Shown one piece after another: positions 8,844 through 17,144 of a DNA stretch of 64,000 nt. Numbering within the stretch: position 1 is the first letter of the stretch; every line of letters begins with the position of its first letter. Position numbers and translations under genes: made by a program. The notes under the pieces were generated by a model. That model saw only the letters and a program-made list of their open reading frames with translations, searched no databases and was not told where the DNA came from. Source of the stretch: Tractidigestivibacter sp050946515 (lineage in GTDB: Bacteria > Actinomycetota > Coriobacteriia > Coriobacteriales > Atopobiaceae); NCBI RefSeq assembly GCF_050946515.1, contig NZ_JBMNUX010000011.1:20015-84014 (forward strand). The letters run 5' to 3'.

Positions 8844-8887
8844 TTTCCTCCAGGCGGAAAGGCTGGATATTTTCCTTCAGCAGGAAA
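8844..8887. promoter_or_regulatory. Two operator-like palindromes between PTS operon and licR
   Basis: TTTCC-N7-GGAAA occurs twice, at 8844-8860 and 8871-8887, exactly 27 bases apart. The second extends to 8-base arms (ATTTTCCT and AGGAAAAT, 8869-8889). They sit about 100-145 bases from the IIB start and 80-125 bases from the licR start. Likely the binding sites of the LicR-type activator for both divergent promoters. Confidence 0.6.
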
Positions 8888-8968
8888 ATGTCTCGCTTTC
8901 CCCCTTTGAAGCGGCCGAATACCATCTGTGATGATTACAACCGTCAAAACTAGGGTGCGATCAAACTT

Positions 8969-10927
8969 ATGAGCAGCAGAAAATCCAAACGCATGGAGCA
9001 ACTACTGCGCGTGCTCGATGGCGCGCAGTTCTCCATCCCGGCTCAAACGCTCGCAAGGATGCTCGGAACAACCGAGCGCACGATTCGCAACTACGTTTCT
9101 GAGATCAACCAATCCGGCGAGGCGACCATCGTCTCCTCAAGCGAGGGATATCGGCTTCGCAAGTCAGACAAGACAGCGGCGACCAACAATCAGGAGGAGA
9201 ACCGGCCCGCCACTCAAGAAAACGAGCAGCAGAGTCGCGTGAGCCATGTCATCTACCGCCTGATTGGCTCAAAAGAGGCGCTGTCGCTTTTCGATCTAGC
9301 GGAAGAGCTCTGCGTGAGCGAAAGCACGCTGGCGAGCACGGTGATGCCTGCCGTGCGCTCGCTTGCCGCTCAATACGACCTGTCGCTAGAGACCCACAAC
9401 TTCAACGTCTCGCTTGAGGGTCCCGAGCGGGAGAAGCGAAAGCTCTTGGGACACTTGGCAACGCAAGAGGGAAACGACAGCTTCTCGTCAATCGAGACGC
9501 TTCGGCTTCTCTTTCCCGACTACGATGTCGACTCGATGCTGTCGAGGATCGTGGACATCTTTCAGCACCGCGAGCTGCTCATCAACGACTACGCGCTGAA
9601 CAACCTCATGCTGCACATCCTTATCGTGGTGTCCCGCCTGCAATCAAAAAATCCGCTGGCAGACAACGACACGCTTGCAGACGTGAACCAGGTATTGGAG
9701 CAATTCAACCAGAGCAAGGACATCTTGTCTGCGGCCCAGGACATCTCGACCTACCTCGAGCAGGACTACGGCTGCAAGATACCCGACGCCGACTTCAAGC
9801 AGATCGTCCTGCTCGTCGCCCTCTCGACGGAGCGCTATCCCTACGAAGAGCTTGACGTCAAGAGCCTTGCCAAGATAGTCGGGGAGCCGTTTGCCCAATC
9901 GGTGCACGACATCGCCCGCGAGACAGCAGAGTGCTACGGCATCCCGATGTTCGACGAGCGCCTTATCCTGCAGCTGACGCTGCACATGTTCAATGCGTAT
10001 CAGCGGGCAAAGTATAACGTGAGCTATGCGAACCCGCTCGCCGACCAAATCAAGGTGGAGTACCCGCCCATCTATGACATGGGCGTTCACTTTGCGCACC
10101 GCTTCTCCAAGGCGTTTGGCTGCAGGATCGACGAGAACGAGATCGCCCTCATCGCGTTCCACATTGGCGCATATCTCGAAAGGTGCTCGTCGGACAACGA
10201 GTCGCTCACCTGCATCATCGTTGTAGAGCAGTACCACGACTTTGCCGGCCAGCTTGCGGAAAGCGTCAAAGAGACGCTTGGGACGACGGGCACCGTCATT
10301 GGCATCATGAATCGCGACGCGTATCTCAGGATGCGCCCGGAGTGCGACCTCGTCATATCGACCATGGACATTCCGACCGGCAACTCGCAGCAGGTTGTCG
10401 TGGGACCCATCCTCAACGAGCGCTGGTCGAGAAAAATCAGGGAAGCTGCCGACAACGCGCTGGAGCGGAAGCGGCGCAAGGAGGCGCTGCTCTTTCTCGA
10501 GTCAATCGTCCGCCCGGAGCTCTATGCAAGAAACGCTCGCGTGGAAGGGGCGGATGGCTGCATTGACTACCTGGGCGCGCTCTGCCGTGAGAATGGCTAT
10601 GCAGATGACGCCTTCATCAATGAAGTTCACCTGCGCGAGAGCATGTCGTCAACCGCTCTGACCGACAACCTTGCGCTCCCCCACTCGCTTGGCAAGAACG
10701 CAATAAAGTCTTTCATCGCCGTGATTCACAACGACTCGCCTATCGCCTGGGGAAACAAGCGGGTCAATTTTGTCCTGCTCATCGGGATTGCCCAAGAGGA
10801 CATGAGGCATTTCAGGGACGCCTTCGACATCATCGTTGAGACGTTCACCTCGATGGACAAGACCGCGAATCTTATGGCGACGGACAGCTTTGAGGACTTT
10901 GTCGCCGCCTTCACCTCTGAAGGCTAA
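8969..10927 (+). CDS. licR: LicR/MtlR-type PRD transcriptional activator
   Basis: PTS-controlled transcription activator of 652 aa. Domains in order: an N-terminal HTH (about 5-60, with ERTIRNYVSEIN), a second HTH region (90-150), PRD1 (about 180-285), PRD2 (about 300-405), a IIB-like domain (410-495) and a IIA-like domain (510-652) with a candidate phospho-His in LALPHSLG (H572). The usual Cys of a GatB-like domain is not evident in VVEQYHDFAGQL. Phosphorylation of the PRDs by HPr and the PTS normally sets activity according to substrate and carbon status. It is divergent from the cellobiose-type PTS operon and almost surely controls it. The start ATG has only a weak ribosome site. Confidence 0.9.
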   Translation: MSSRKSKRMEQLLRVLDGAQFSIPAQTLARMLGTTERTIRNYVSEINQSGEATIVSSSEGYRLRKSDKTAATNNQEENRPATQENEQQSRVSHVIYRLIGSKEALSLFDLAEELCVSESTLASTVMPAVRSLAAQYDLSLETHNFNVSLEGPEREKRKLLGHLATQEGNDSFSSIETLRLLFPDYDVDSMLSRIVDIFQHRELLINDYALNNLMLHILIVVSRLQSKNPLADNDTLADVNQVLEQFNQSKDILSAAQDISTYLEQDYGCKIPDADFKQIVLLVALSTERYPYEELDVKSLAKIVGEPFAQSVHDIARETAECYGIPMFDERLILQLTLHMFNAYQRAKYNVSYANPLADQIKVEYPPIYDMGVHFAHRFSKAFGCRIDENEIALIAFHIGAYLERCSSDNESLTCIIVVEQYHDFAGQLAESVKETLGTTGTVIGIMNRDAYLRMRPECDLVISTMDIPTGNSQQVVVGPILNERWSRKIREAADNALERKRRKEALLFLESIVRPELYARNARVEGADGCIDYLGALCRENGYADDAFINEVHLRESMSSTALTDNLALPHSLGKNAIKSFIAVIHNDSPIAWGNKRVNFVLLIGIAQEDMRHFRDAFDIIVETFTSMDKTANLMATDSFEDFVAAFTSEG

Positions 10928-10973
10928 CGACCGCAGAGCCCCACAGCTGGGGCGTCATTCGCCTTACGGTCGT
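10927..10973. terminator. Nested hairpins between convergent licR and dGTPase genes
   Basis: Outer arms ACGACCG (10927-10933) and CGGTCGT (10967-10973) enclose an inner GCCCCA/TGGGGC hairpin (10938-10953). It spans both stop codons. It may act as a bidirectional terminator, though U-runs are missing. Confidence 0.35.
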
Positions 10974-12208
10974 GCGACGCCAAAGTACCCGTGATGGGGG
11001 AACAGGTCGGCTGCTTCAGGGAAAAGCGCGGAGCATGTCGCAATGAAGTAGTCGTCAGTCATCGACGAGATGAAGTCGACCACCGTAAGGTCAAGGTCGT
11101 CCTCCCATCTGTAGCTGCGGCCATAAGGAGCGAGGTGCCTTCCCACAGGCTCGATATGGTGAGCGAAAATGGCAGACGACTCGTCGCCTGCGCGAAGTGC
11201 CTCAAGCTCATGGTCGTAAAGCATGGAGAAAAGCTCTGACACCCCGCGAGAAAAATCGCCGTTCACCTCGGCAGCGCCGCATATCTTCTCGTAGTTTTCG
11301 CGCTTGGCACGGCGCATCTCGACAAAGCCCTCCTCGCTCATCTCGATGCGCGGCTTGCCCATGCTGTGCTCGACGATGTCGGCGACAAAGGCGCTCAGGG
11401 CCCAGGCATTGTACGCCCCGCCCATGCCGTCATCGAAGCTGTTCTCGTCCAGAAGGCCGGCGCGAATGGCATCCTGGCGATCTTTCCCCACGTAGGCGAT
11501 GATGTCAGACACGCGCACGACGCAGCCCTCGAGCGTCATGGGGCGAAGCCGGCCAATGGCGGCGCCCCCCTCGGCCCAGCACTGCTCGACCCGCTGGTCA
11601 TATTCATCAAAGCTCGAAAGATCGCTCATCTGGAAGACCTGCTGCTCAAATTCGCCGTTGTGGCAAATGACCCCGTCGAGCGTCTGAAGGGACAGGTTCC
11701 TGCCGCCAAGCACGTCCAGCACGCGCACGCTCTGGACGTTGTGCGCAAAGAAGCGACCGGTGCGCTTGTGGTATTCGTTGTTGAGGAAGCGCTCGCCAGC
11801 ATGGCCGAACGGGGTATGGCCAATGTCGTGACCGAGCGCTATTGCCTCAATGAGGTCCAAATTGAGCCCCAAGGCAGCGCCGATATCACGCGCGACGCGA
11901 GAGACGAGCTGCACATGAAGGCCGCGGCGGGCAAGATCGTCGTCAGCGCGGAACGAGAAGACCTGCGTCTTTCCCGACAGACGGTTATAGGCGCTCATAT
12001 GCATGATCTTTTCAGAGTCGCGTACATACGCTGGTCGAAGCGGCGTGGCAACGTCGCGCGCAGCGTCTTCTCGCCGGATTGCCGCCGAGTCCGGGCAGGC
12101 AAACTCCGAGCGTCCACCCGAATTGCGAATCTGCACGATCTGCTCCTGAACCTGCGAAGACAGGACCCCCGTCAGGTGCGGGGCAAAGGGATTTGCTGAA
12201 CTGGGCAT
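10964..12208 (-). CDS. dgt: Deoxyguanosinetriphosphate triphosphohydrolase (dGTPase family, HD domain)
   Basis: HD-domain nucleotide hydrolase of 414 aa that converts dGTP (or other dNTPs) to the deoxynucleoside and triphosphate, affecting dNTP balance. Metal-binding and family motifs are present: RLSGKTQVF near the N-terminus, THVSRVARDIG-like HVQLVSRVARDIG, ALGHDIGHTPFGHAGE and HNVQSVRVLD. Starting at ATG 12208, which follows AAAGGAG, removes 45 low-complexity residues of an extended frame. It is convergent with licR and has no operon partner. Confidence 0.9.
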   Translation of the reverse strand: MPSSANPFAPHLTGVLSSQVQEQIVQIRNSGGRSEFACPDSAAIRREDAARDVATPLRPAYVRDSEKIMHMSAYNRLSGKTQVFSFRADDDLARRGLHVQLVSRVARDIGAALGLNLDLIEAIALGHDIGHTPFGHAGERFLNNEYHKRTGRFFAHNVQSVRVLDVLGGRNLSLQTLDGVICHNGEFEQQVFQMSDLSSFDEYDQRVEQCWAEGGAAIGRLRPMTLEGCVVRVSDIIAYVGKDRQDAIRAGLLDENSFDDGMGGAYNAWALSAFVADIVEHSMGKPRIEMSEEGFVEMRRAKRENYEKICGAAEVNGDFSRGVSELFSMLYDHELEALRAGDESSAIFAHHIEPVGRHLAPYGRSYRWEDDLDLTVVDFISSMTDDYFIATCSALFPEAADLFPHHGYFGVARP

Positions 12209-12318
12209 CGAGGCATCTCCTTTAGCGTCTGCTTTCTTGCGCCATTCTAGCAACGCGAGCGGACAGCATTGCAAGACGGCTCGCGGGCAAAACGCGCGAG
12301 GGCAGGATGTGCGCAATA

Positions 12319-12383
12319 GGAGTGCGCATAACCTCCGCGGCACAGGGCAAAGGAGGGCAAGCGATTGAGGTTATGCGCACTCC
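12319..12383. repeat. Second inverted repeat with GAGTGCGCATAACCTC core
   Basis: Perfect 17-base arms, GGAGTGCGCATAACCTC (12319-12335) and GAGGTTATGCGCACTCC (12367-12383), with a 31-base loop of unrelated sequence. Same core as 4785-4847. It lies in the gap between the dGTPase start and the terminator of the gene at 12498. Conserved arms with different loops suggest that the stem is what matters. Confidence 0.85.
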
Positions 12384-12412
12384 CCCAAGGGCAACGGACG
12401 GTCGAAACACAA

Positions 12413-12450
12413 GAAAACGCCCCACGGCGCGACTGTTGAACCGTGGGGCG
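12413..12450 (-). terminator. Intrinsic terminator of the ATP-grasp-like gene
   Basis: Arms CGCCCCACGG (12418-12427) and CCGTGGGGCG (12441-12450), perfect over 10 bases with a 13-base loop. On the minus strand the stem is followed by TTTTCTTG. It lies 48 bases past the stop at 12498. Confidence 0.85.
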
Positions 12451-12497
12451 TGCTGCGAACTATTATGGCTCCGCCAAGAGCGCGGGCGTTCGGTGGG

Positions 12498-13874
12498 CTA
12501 CTCCTTCACGACCAGGCAGCCCATGTTCACGCGATGGGTCCACTCCCCGATTACGTTCTGAAGACCGCAGCGAGTGAAAACGCCGGCGAACTTGCCGCGG
12601 AAGAGATACAGCCCCTCCATGTTGCTCATCTCGGGCGCATCGAGCGGGTCCGCGCCATCGGCCAGCGCGCCGCCAACAAGGGTCGGGGTACGGTACTGCG
12701 GCGCATATGCCTGCACGATGCCGCCCTTCTTGGCGCACTCGTTCAGGGCCTCCTGCCACTGCTCGTTGGTCTCGCAGTCAAGACCAGCCACAACACCCTC
12801 GGCGTTGTAGCCGCCAGCAGGCTTCAAGATCCAACGGTCCTTGTCGCCGTACGGCGCAAGGTCACTGTTTTCGTCGAGCAGAACGGTCTCGGGAACGTGG
12901 GCGTTCACGAACGCGATTTCGTCTTCAGTAAGAACGCCACGAACGGCGTCAGAGCGCAGGACCGCAAAAACGGTCTTCGAGGCGCACGGCCAGGTACGAT
13001 AGCCTCCAATCAGGCAAGCGAGACCGCGGCGGGCGGCCTCTGCAAGCGCATCGGCGCCACGGCAGGGACGAGCGACGATCTCGGAGGTCACGGCACGACG
13101 ATAGACGCACGAGATAGGACCGTTGGGACCAATCAGGGCGTCACGGCCGCCAACCTTGCCAATGTGCAGGTCGCGGATGTCGCAGAACGACGCGGGGACG
13201 CCGCGCTCGGCGAAGTGCGTCAGAATGTCGGCGACCTCGTCGGCGCTGACGCTCTCAGAATAGTCGACGATGGCTACGGCGGGATGGTCAAGAGAGCCGA
13301 GCTTCTTGGCATTTGCCCAGCTACGATAGGTCTCGATCACGGCGTCGACCACGGACTCAACCGGGTCAAACGTCTGAATTACAGGGTGAGACTCGGCAAA
13401 ACGACGGTAGGTTTGCGAGCGCTTGATGGCACGAGTGACCTCGACCGCGGTGGTCATGCCGGCAGATCCGTCCGTGTTGAGCTCGCAGAACTGATAGTCG
13501 CCAGTCTCCTCATTGAAGAAAACGTCGACGCGAGCGATAGGAATAAGCTGATCGTAGCCCGTGGGAATCAGCGTAAGCTCCTCGAGCTCAGGCGAGAACT
13601 TGAACTGAGCCCTGAAGTCGGGATTACGCAGATACTCAGCAGTAACCTTGTCCATGATGCGACCCATGGTCTCGGCAGCATCAGACAGAATCTTAATCTG
13701 CTTCTCATCAAAGATTTTAGGAGTCAGCGCCCAAGAGACGGGTCCTCCGTGATAGAGGGCGTGAGTACCTGCAAGATAGGCGTCTCCATCCTTCCTGCTT
13801 TGGACGTCTCCGCCCAGCTCACGAGCAATCGACAGGAACTGATCTTCAAGTGCACGTCCATGAAACGATTCCAT
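12498..13874 (-). CDS. Glutathionylspermidine-synthase-like ATP-grasp protein
   Basis: 458-aa protein resembling the pre-ATP-grasp/ATP-grasp fold of glutathionylspermidine synthase-like and circularly permuted ATP-grasp proteins. Seen in the sequence: RVDVFFNEETGDYQFCELN followed by TDGSAGM (substrate and metal region), a nucleotide-binding lysine in RWILKPAGGYNAEGV, and a C-terminal GEWTHRVNMGCLVVKE. Such enzymes form a peptide-like bond to an amine or amino acid at the cost of ATP; the substrate here is unknown. It starts at ATG 13874 after GGAGGAGAGG, dropping 21 residues of an extended frame. It stands alone, with its own terminator (12413-12450). Confidence 0.7.
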   Translation of the reverse strand: MESFHGRALEDQFLSIARELGGDVQSRKDGDAYLAGTHALYHGGPVSWALTPKIFDEKQIKILSDAAETMGRIMDKVTAEYLRNPDFRAQFKFSPELEELTLIPTGYDQLIPIARVDVFFNEETGDYQFCELNTDGSAGMTTAVEVTRAIKRSQTYRRFAESHPVIQTFDPVESVVDAVIETYRSWANAKKLGSLDHPAVAIVDYSESVSADEVADILTHFAERGVPASFCDIRDLHIGKVGGRDALIGPNGPISCVYRRAVTSEIVARPCRGADALAEAARRGLACLIGGYRTWPCASKTVFAVLRSDAVRGVLTEDEIAFVNAHVPETVLLDENSDLAPYGDKDRWILKPAGGYNAEGVVAGLDCETNEQWQEALNECAKKGGIVQAYAPQYRTPTLVGGALADGADPLDAPEMSNMEGLYLFRGKFAGVFTRCGLQNVIGEWTHRVNMGCLVVKE

Positions 13875-14166
13875 AGTTACCTCTCCTCCGCTTGCCGATT
13901 TGGCAATGAGGTCCGGGTGAAAAATCGGCAAGCGCACAGTTTTTTTCGCCGTTCGGCTAGCCGATTGTACATGCTCTGAAGAATCGACACCATTTCCACA
14001 TAGATTAAAATTTTGCGCAACTTAATTGGCAAAAAGTGATATCAATAAAACTTTTAAATTGGCGTGGAGCAAATTCCCATGGCCGTGTTACGAGGATGGA
14101 CCACAAGGGCCGAGCGCGCAAACTACATCATCCTGCAAGGCCGATTCCGCACAAGAGGGCTTTGTC

Positions 14167-14632
14167 CCGCACGACCGCGCCGCGACGTCACACGGCTTCG
14201 GCGTGGCGCCGCACGATCGCGCCGCGACCCTTCGCAACAGCGCGAAAAGCAGGGGATGAGGGGCCGCTCCAATGTGTGGGGCGAGCGCCGACTCGGTCAA
14301 GCCCGTTGTGTGGGAGTTCGCAACGTACTCGCAGGTCGCCAGCCTCTTCGTGTGGAGCTACGTGGAGTGCGAAGCCGAGCGGTTCCGTTGTGTGGGACAG
14401 TTCAAAATGTTATCAATAATGTTCCATTTTTCTACCTGCGGTTTTGCAAGGGCTCTCCCACTGGAAGTCCGCGGCAAGGACGTAAATCCCCACACGACGA
14501 GGGAGGCAATCGGAGCTCCTTGCAAAGTCCCGCACGATGAGATTCGGGGCTCGAAGAAGCCGCAGGCAGAGAGGCTGGTCGAGAAGCGCGACCCACACGA
14601 TGAGCTTCATCAATTCTTGAGCGGCCCCACAC
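14167..14632. repeat. Intergenic repeat region (family shared with 21.2-21.6 kb)
   Basis: The gap 13875-14663 has no supportable gene; short open frames in it look random. It holds a near-perfect 20-base direct repeat (CCGCACGAYCGCGCCGCGAC at 14167-14186 and 14209-14228, 42 bases apart). CCGTTGTGTGGG occurs twice (14303-14314 and around 14389), and there are several CCCRCACGA motifs. A 25-base block at 14608-14632, beginning CATCAATTCTTG and ending GCCCCACAC, recurs with two mismatches at 21309-21333. GCCCGTTGTGTGGG (14301-14314) recurs at 21488-21501 and 21591-21604. Confidence 0.7.
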
Positions 14633-14663
14633 AACAGCAGACCGCCGCGCCACGCCCAACGCC

Positions 14664-16523
14664 CTACTTCGCGCGAGAAAGGAAGTGCATCGAGTTCTCG
14701 GGATAGACGGTCATGCCGAGCTTCTTTTGAAGCGCGAGCGAGGCCTTGTTGTCAGGCCAGACCTCGCCCCATGGCACGAGCCCCGCCTCGAGCTGCTGGT
14801 CAATCTTTGCCGCCTCGAGCGCCAAGCCCCAGCCGCGACGGCGGAACTCTGGGAACACCTCGAGCATGCCTATGGCGCCCTCGGAGTGCTCCCCGATAAA
14901 CGCGCAAAGCCGACCGTCCTCAAACCCGCCCAGCACAAGCCCGTGCTCAAGCAGGCTCTCAAGCTCGCCATCGCGAAGGTACTCGGGGTGGCTGTAGTTG
15001 CTGAGCACAAGGTCGGAATACGCGGGAGTCAGCACCCTGATGTCGAGAGACGACTTGATCTTGATGAGCTCCTTTGACTCATAGACCACCAAGTGGCAAG
15101 GCTCGTCGTGGCGAAGGCCCAGGTTGGCCTTCACGTCACGAACCATCTCGTCGCCCAATACGCAGACAAGCTCGCGCGACGCAAAGGCATCAAGCGCAGC
15201 TCTCGTGGCCGCGCGGTCGGTCCCCCACACAAAGGTCTCGTGACCGGGAAGCGAAAGCACGCAGACGCCCTTCTCGGCAACGTAAACCTCTCCCGCCCCG
15301 CGCCGAGCGCTCTCAAGAATAGGAAACGCCTCGTCCGGACCATCGGAAAGAAGCTCGATCGCACGCTGCCGACGCGTTTCCGCGCTCTCTGCCAGGGTCT
15401 CCATAACGTAGGCACAGCGCTCGGCAATCGCAGCGGACCCCTGCGCGTTGGGATGCTCATATCCGTCCGCCATAAGAACGGGGCTTGGTGCAAGCAGCCG
15501 CTCGCCCTCGATGAGTCGCAGCTGGGGGTTGGCGGCAACGCACGAGCGGATGAGGTCGGGAATCTGCGAGAAGCAGCTCTTGGGATTGGTGGGGTGCCTC
15601 TCGTCTGAGTGCCACATCGGCGTCATGACCCATACGGGCGCCTCGGGGAACGCCTCGGCAATCTCGAAGAGGCTCGTCTTCACGTCGCGAGAGACGCGCA
15701 TCATCTGGCACGGCTCGTAGCGATAGTTCTCGCCCAGCTCGACGACGACCTGCGCGGGGTTTGCCGCCTCGTTCAGCCCGACGGTAGAGCCAGGAAGAAA
15801 CACTTGCCCGCCAACGCCCTGGTTCACCACGTCCAGCCCCAGCTTGTCGGCGAGAAGGACCGGCCACGTAAGCGCCGGGTCGCCCGCGACAAAGCCCTGC
15901 GCGATTGAGTCGCCAATAACCAGCAGGTGACGGCGCTGCGGAACGGCAACGATGCTGTTTCCATCGCCCACGACGCGCTTGACCGAACAGCTGGTAAGGC
16001 ACGGAAGCCAGACGCGCACATGGTGCTTGCGGCCAAGGCCCGGCAGGCGTTGGACTCCCTGCTCGGGAGCCTCGTCAGGGTCGTCGAGAAGAAACTCCAC
16101 GCGCTCGCCGTCTTCCCCCTCGCCCTCGGGAAGGACGCAAGCAAGATGGCGGCCATCAACGTCGCAGGAAAGCCCGTCGTAGGGCTCCTCTGGCGCAAAC
16201 GAGGAGCCAGCAAGATCGTCAAAAACGTCGCGGGAGCCCTTCGGGAAGGGCTCGACGCGCACTTCTACCACGATGGAGGAAGAGTCGGTCTCAAACTCGA
16301 GAAAAACGCCTGCCGTGCACGCGGCCATGGCGCGATAGAGGCCCGGATGCCAGGCGCGGCAGCTGCCCAAAGCCTTGAGCTGCCCCTTCGTGAACCGCCA
16401 GGGCTTTACCCAGCCCTTGCCCTCGTCCTCTGTCCAAAGCGCGCCATGGAGCAAGTCCTCCGCGGGAGCGCTTATCAGCAGCTGAGACATGTCCTTATCG
16501 TCCATAAAGTCACAAAGACTCAT
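14664..16523 (-). CDS. SGNH/GDSL esterase fused to GNAT acetyltransferase
   Basis: 619-aa fusion. Residues 1-190 form a beta-rich N-terminal part like those before SGNH domains of carbohydrate esterases. Residues 198-375 are the SGNH hydrolase: catalytic Ser in LVIGDSIAQGF (S206), the Gly/Asn block in VVELGENYRYEP, and the Asp/His pair in DGYEHPNAQG (D353, H357). About residues 375-500 form a linking region with weak GNAT-like features. Residues 500-619 carry a GNAT fold with the acetyl-CoA loop in FRRRGWGLALEAA. There is no signal peptide, so it acts in the cytoplasm. It may deacylate one small molecule or glycan and acylate another (inference). ATG 16523 has AAGGG at good spacing. Confidence 0.8.
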   Translation of the reverse strand: MSLCDFMDDKDMSQLLISAPAEDLLHGALWTEDEGKGWVKPWRFTKGQLKALGSCRAWHPGLYRAMAACTAGVFLEFETDSSSIVVEVRVEPFPKGSRDVFDDLAGSSFAPEEPYDGLSCDVDGRHLACVLPEGEGEDGERVEFLLDDPDEAPEQGVQRLPGLGRKHHVRVWLPCLTSCSVKRVVGDGNSIVAVPQRRHLLVIGDSIAQGFVAGDPALTWPVLLADKLGLDVVNQGVGGQVFLPGSTVGLNEAANPAQVVVELGENYRYEPCQMMRVSRDVKTSLFEIAEAFPEAPVWVMTPMWHSDERHPTNPKSCFSQIPDLIRSCVAANPQLRLIEGERLLAPSPVLMADGYEHPNAQGSAAIAERCAYVMETLAESAETRRQRAIELLSDGPDEAFPILESARRGAGEVYVAEKGVCVLSLPGHETFVWGTDRAATRAALDAFASRELVCVLGDEMVRDVKANLGLRHDEPCHLVVYESKELIKIKSSLDIRVLTPAYSDLVLSNYSHPEYLRDGELESLLEHGLVLGGFEDGRLCAFIGEHSEGAIGMLEVFPEFRRRGWGLALEAAKIDQQLEAGLVPWGEVWPDNKASLALQKKLGMTVYPENSMHFLSRAK

Positions 16524-16631
16524 CGCACTGCCCTTCTGCGAATCAGCAACATTGTTTGCGTGCGTAAAAAGAAGTTTTCACCCATTGTGGCAGAATTCGC
16601 CAACGCCGCGCCACGGGAGCGGCAAATTTCG

Positions 16632-17135
16632 CTATCCCTCGGCCGCGCGACGCAAGGGCTCGTACGCGCGAATCAGGTCGTCCAGGCGCATACGCGCGTT
16701 AGCCGGGCTCGTGGATGGAAGGCCGACCGCCGCAACTCCGCAGACAGGCTCAACAAGCCGCTGGTAAAGGCGGGTGGCCGTGGTTCCGGTGCAAAATACG
16801 GAGTCAATTGGCGCCTGCGCCAGGAGAGCGGCGATGTCGTTGGGCACGGGGTCTTGGATAGAGGAGTCAGAAGCCCCGGCAATCGTGCAGCTCTTCAGCA
16901 CGTCGGATAGCGCCACATGATGGCGCAGGCAAAGGGCGCGCCGCTCTTCGTTTGTCTGGGGAAGCGGCTCATCAAAGATTGCCGCCATCACGCGCCAAAA
17001 GCGGTTCTGGGGATTGCCGTAATAGAACCCCACTTCGCGAGACTTTGGGCTGGGCATGGTCCCCAGCACAAGCACGCGGCACTCACTGTCGATGATGGGC
17101 GCAAGCGGATGGACCACCCTGCCAGCTTCCGGCAT
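16632..17135 (-). CDS. DNA-deoxyinosine glycosylase (uracil-DNA glycosylase superfamily)
   Basis: 167-aa DNA repair enzyme resembling the hypoxanthine-DNA glycosylase (family 6) branch of the UDG superfamily, which removes deaminated adenine from DNA. The first active-site motif appears as VLVLGTMPSPKSREVGFYYGNPQNRFWRV (given here in parts: VLGTMPSP, FYYGNPQNRFW), and the second as VGLPSTSPANARM, the expected GLPSTSPAN signature. It starts nine bases after the phosphoesterase gene stop at 17145, so the two are co-transcribed. The ribosome site is weak, consistent with translational coupling. Confidence 0.88.
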   Translation of the reverse strand: MPEAGRVVHPLAPIIDSECRVLVLGTMPSPKSREVGFYYGNPQNRFWRVMAAIFDEPLPQTNEERRALCLRHHVALSDVLKSCTIAGASDSSIQDPVPNDIAALLAQAPIDSVFCTGTTATRLYQRLVEPVCGVAAVGLPSTSPANARMRLDDLIRAYEPLRRAAEG

Positions 17136-17144
17136 GCCGCTCGC

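Noticed and set aside
14026..14706. Short overlapping open frames in the 14.0-14.7 kb gap
   Set aside because: They overlap each other on all frames, have no ribosome sites or motifs, and consist of the repeat sequence.
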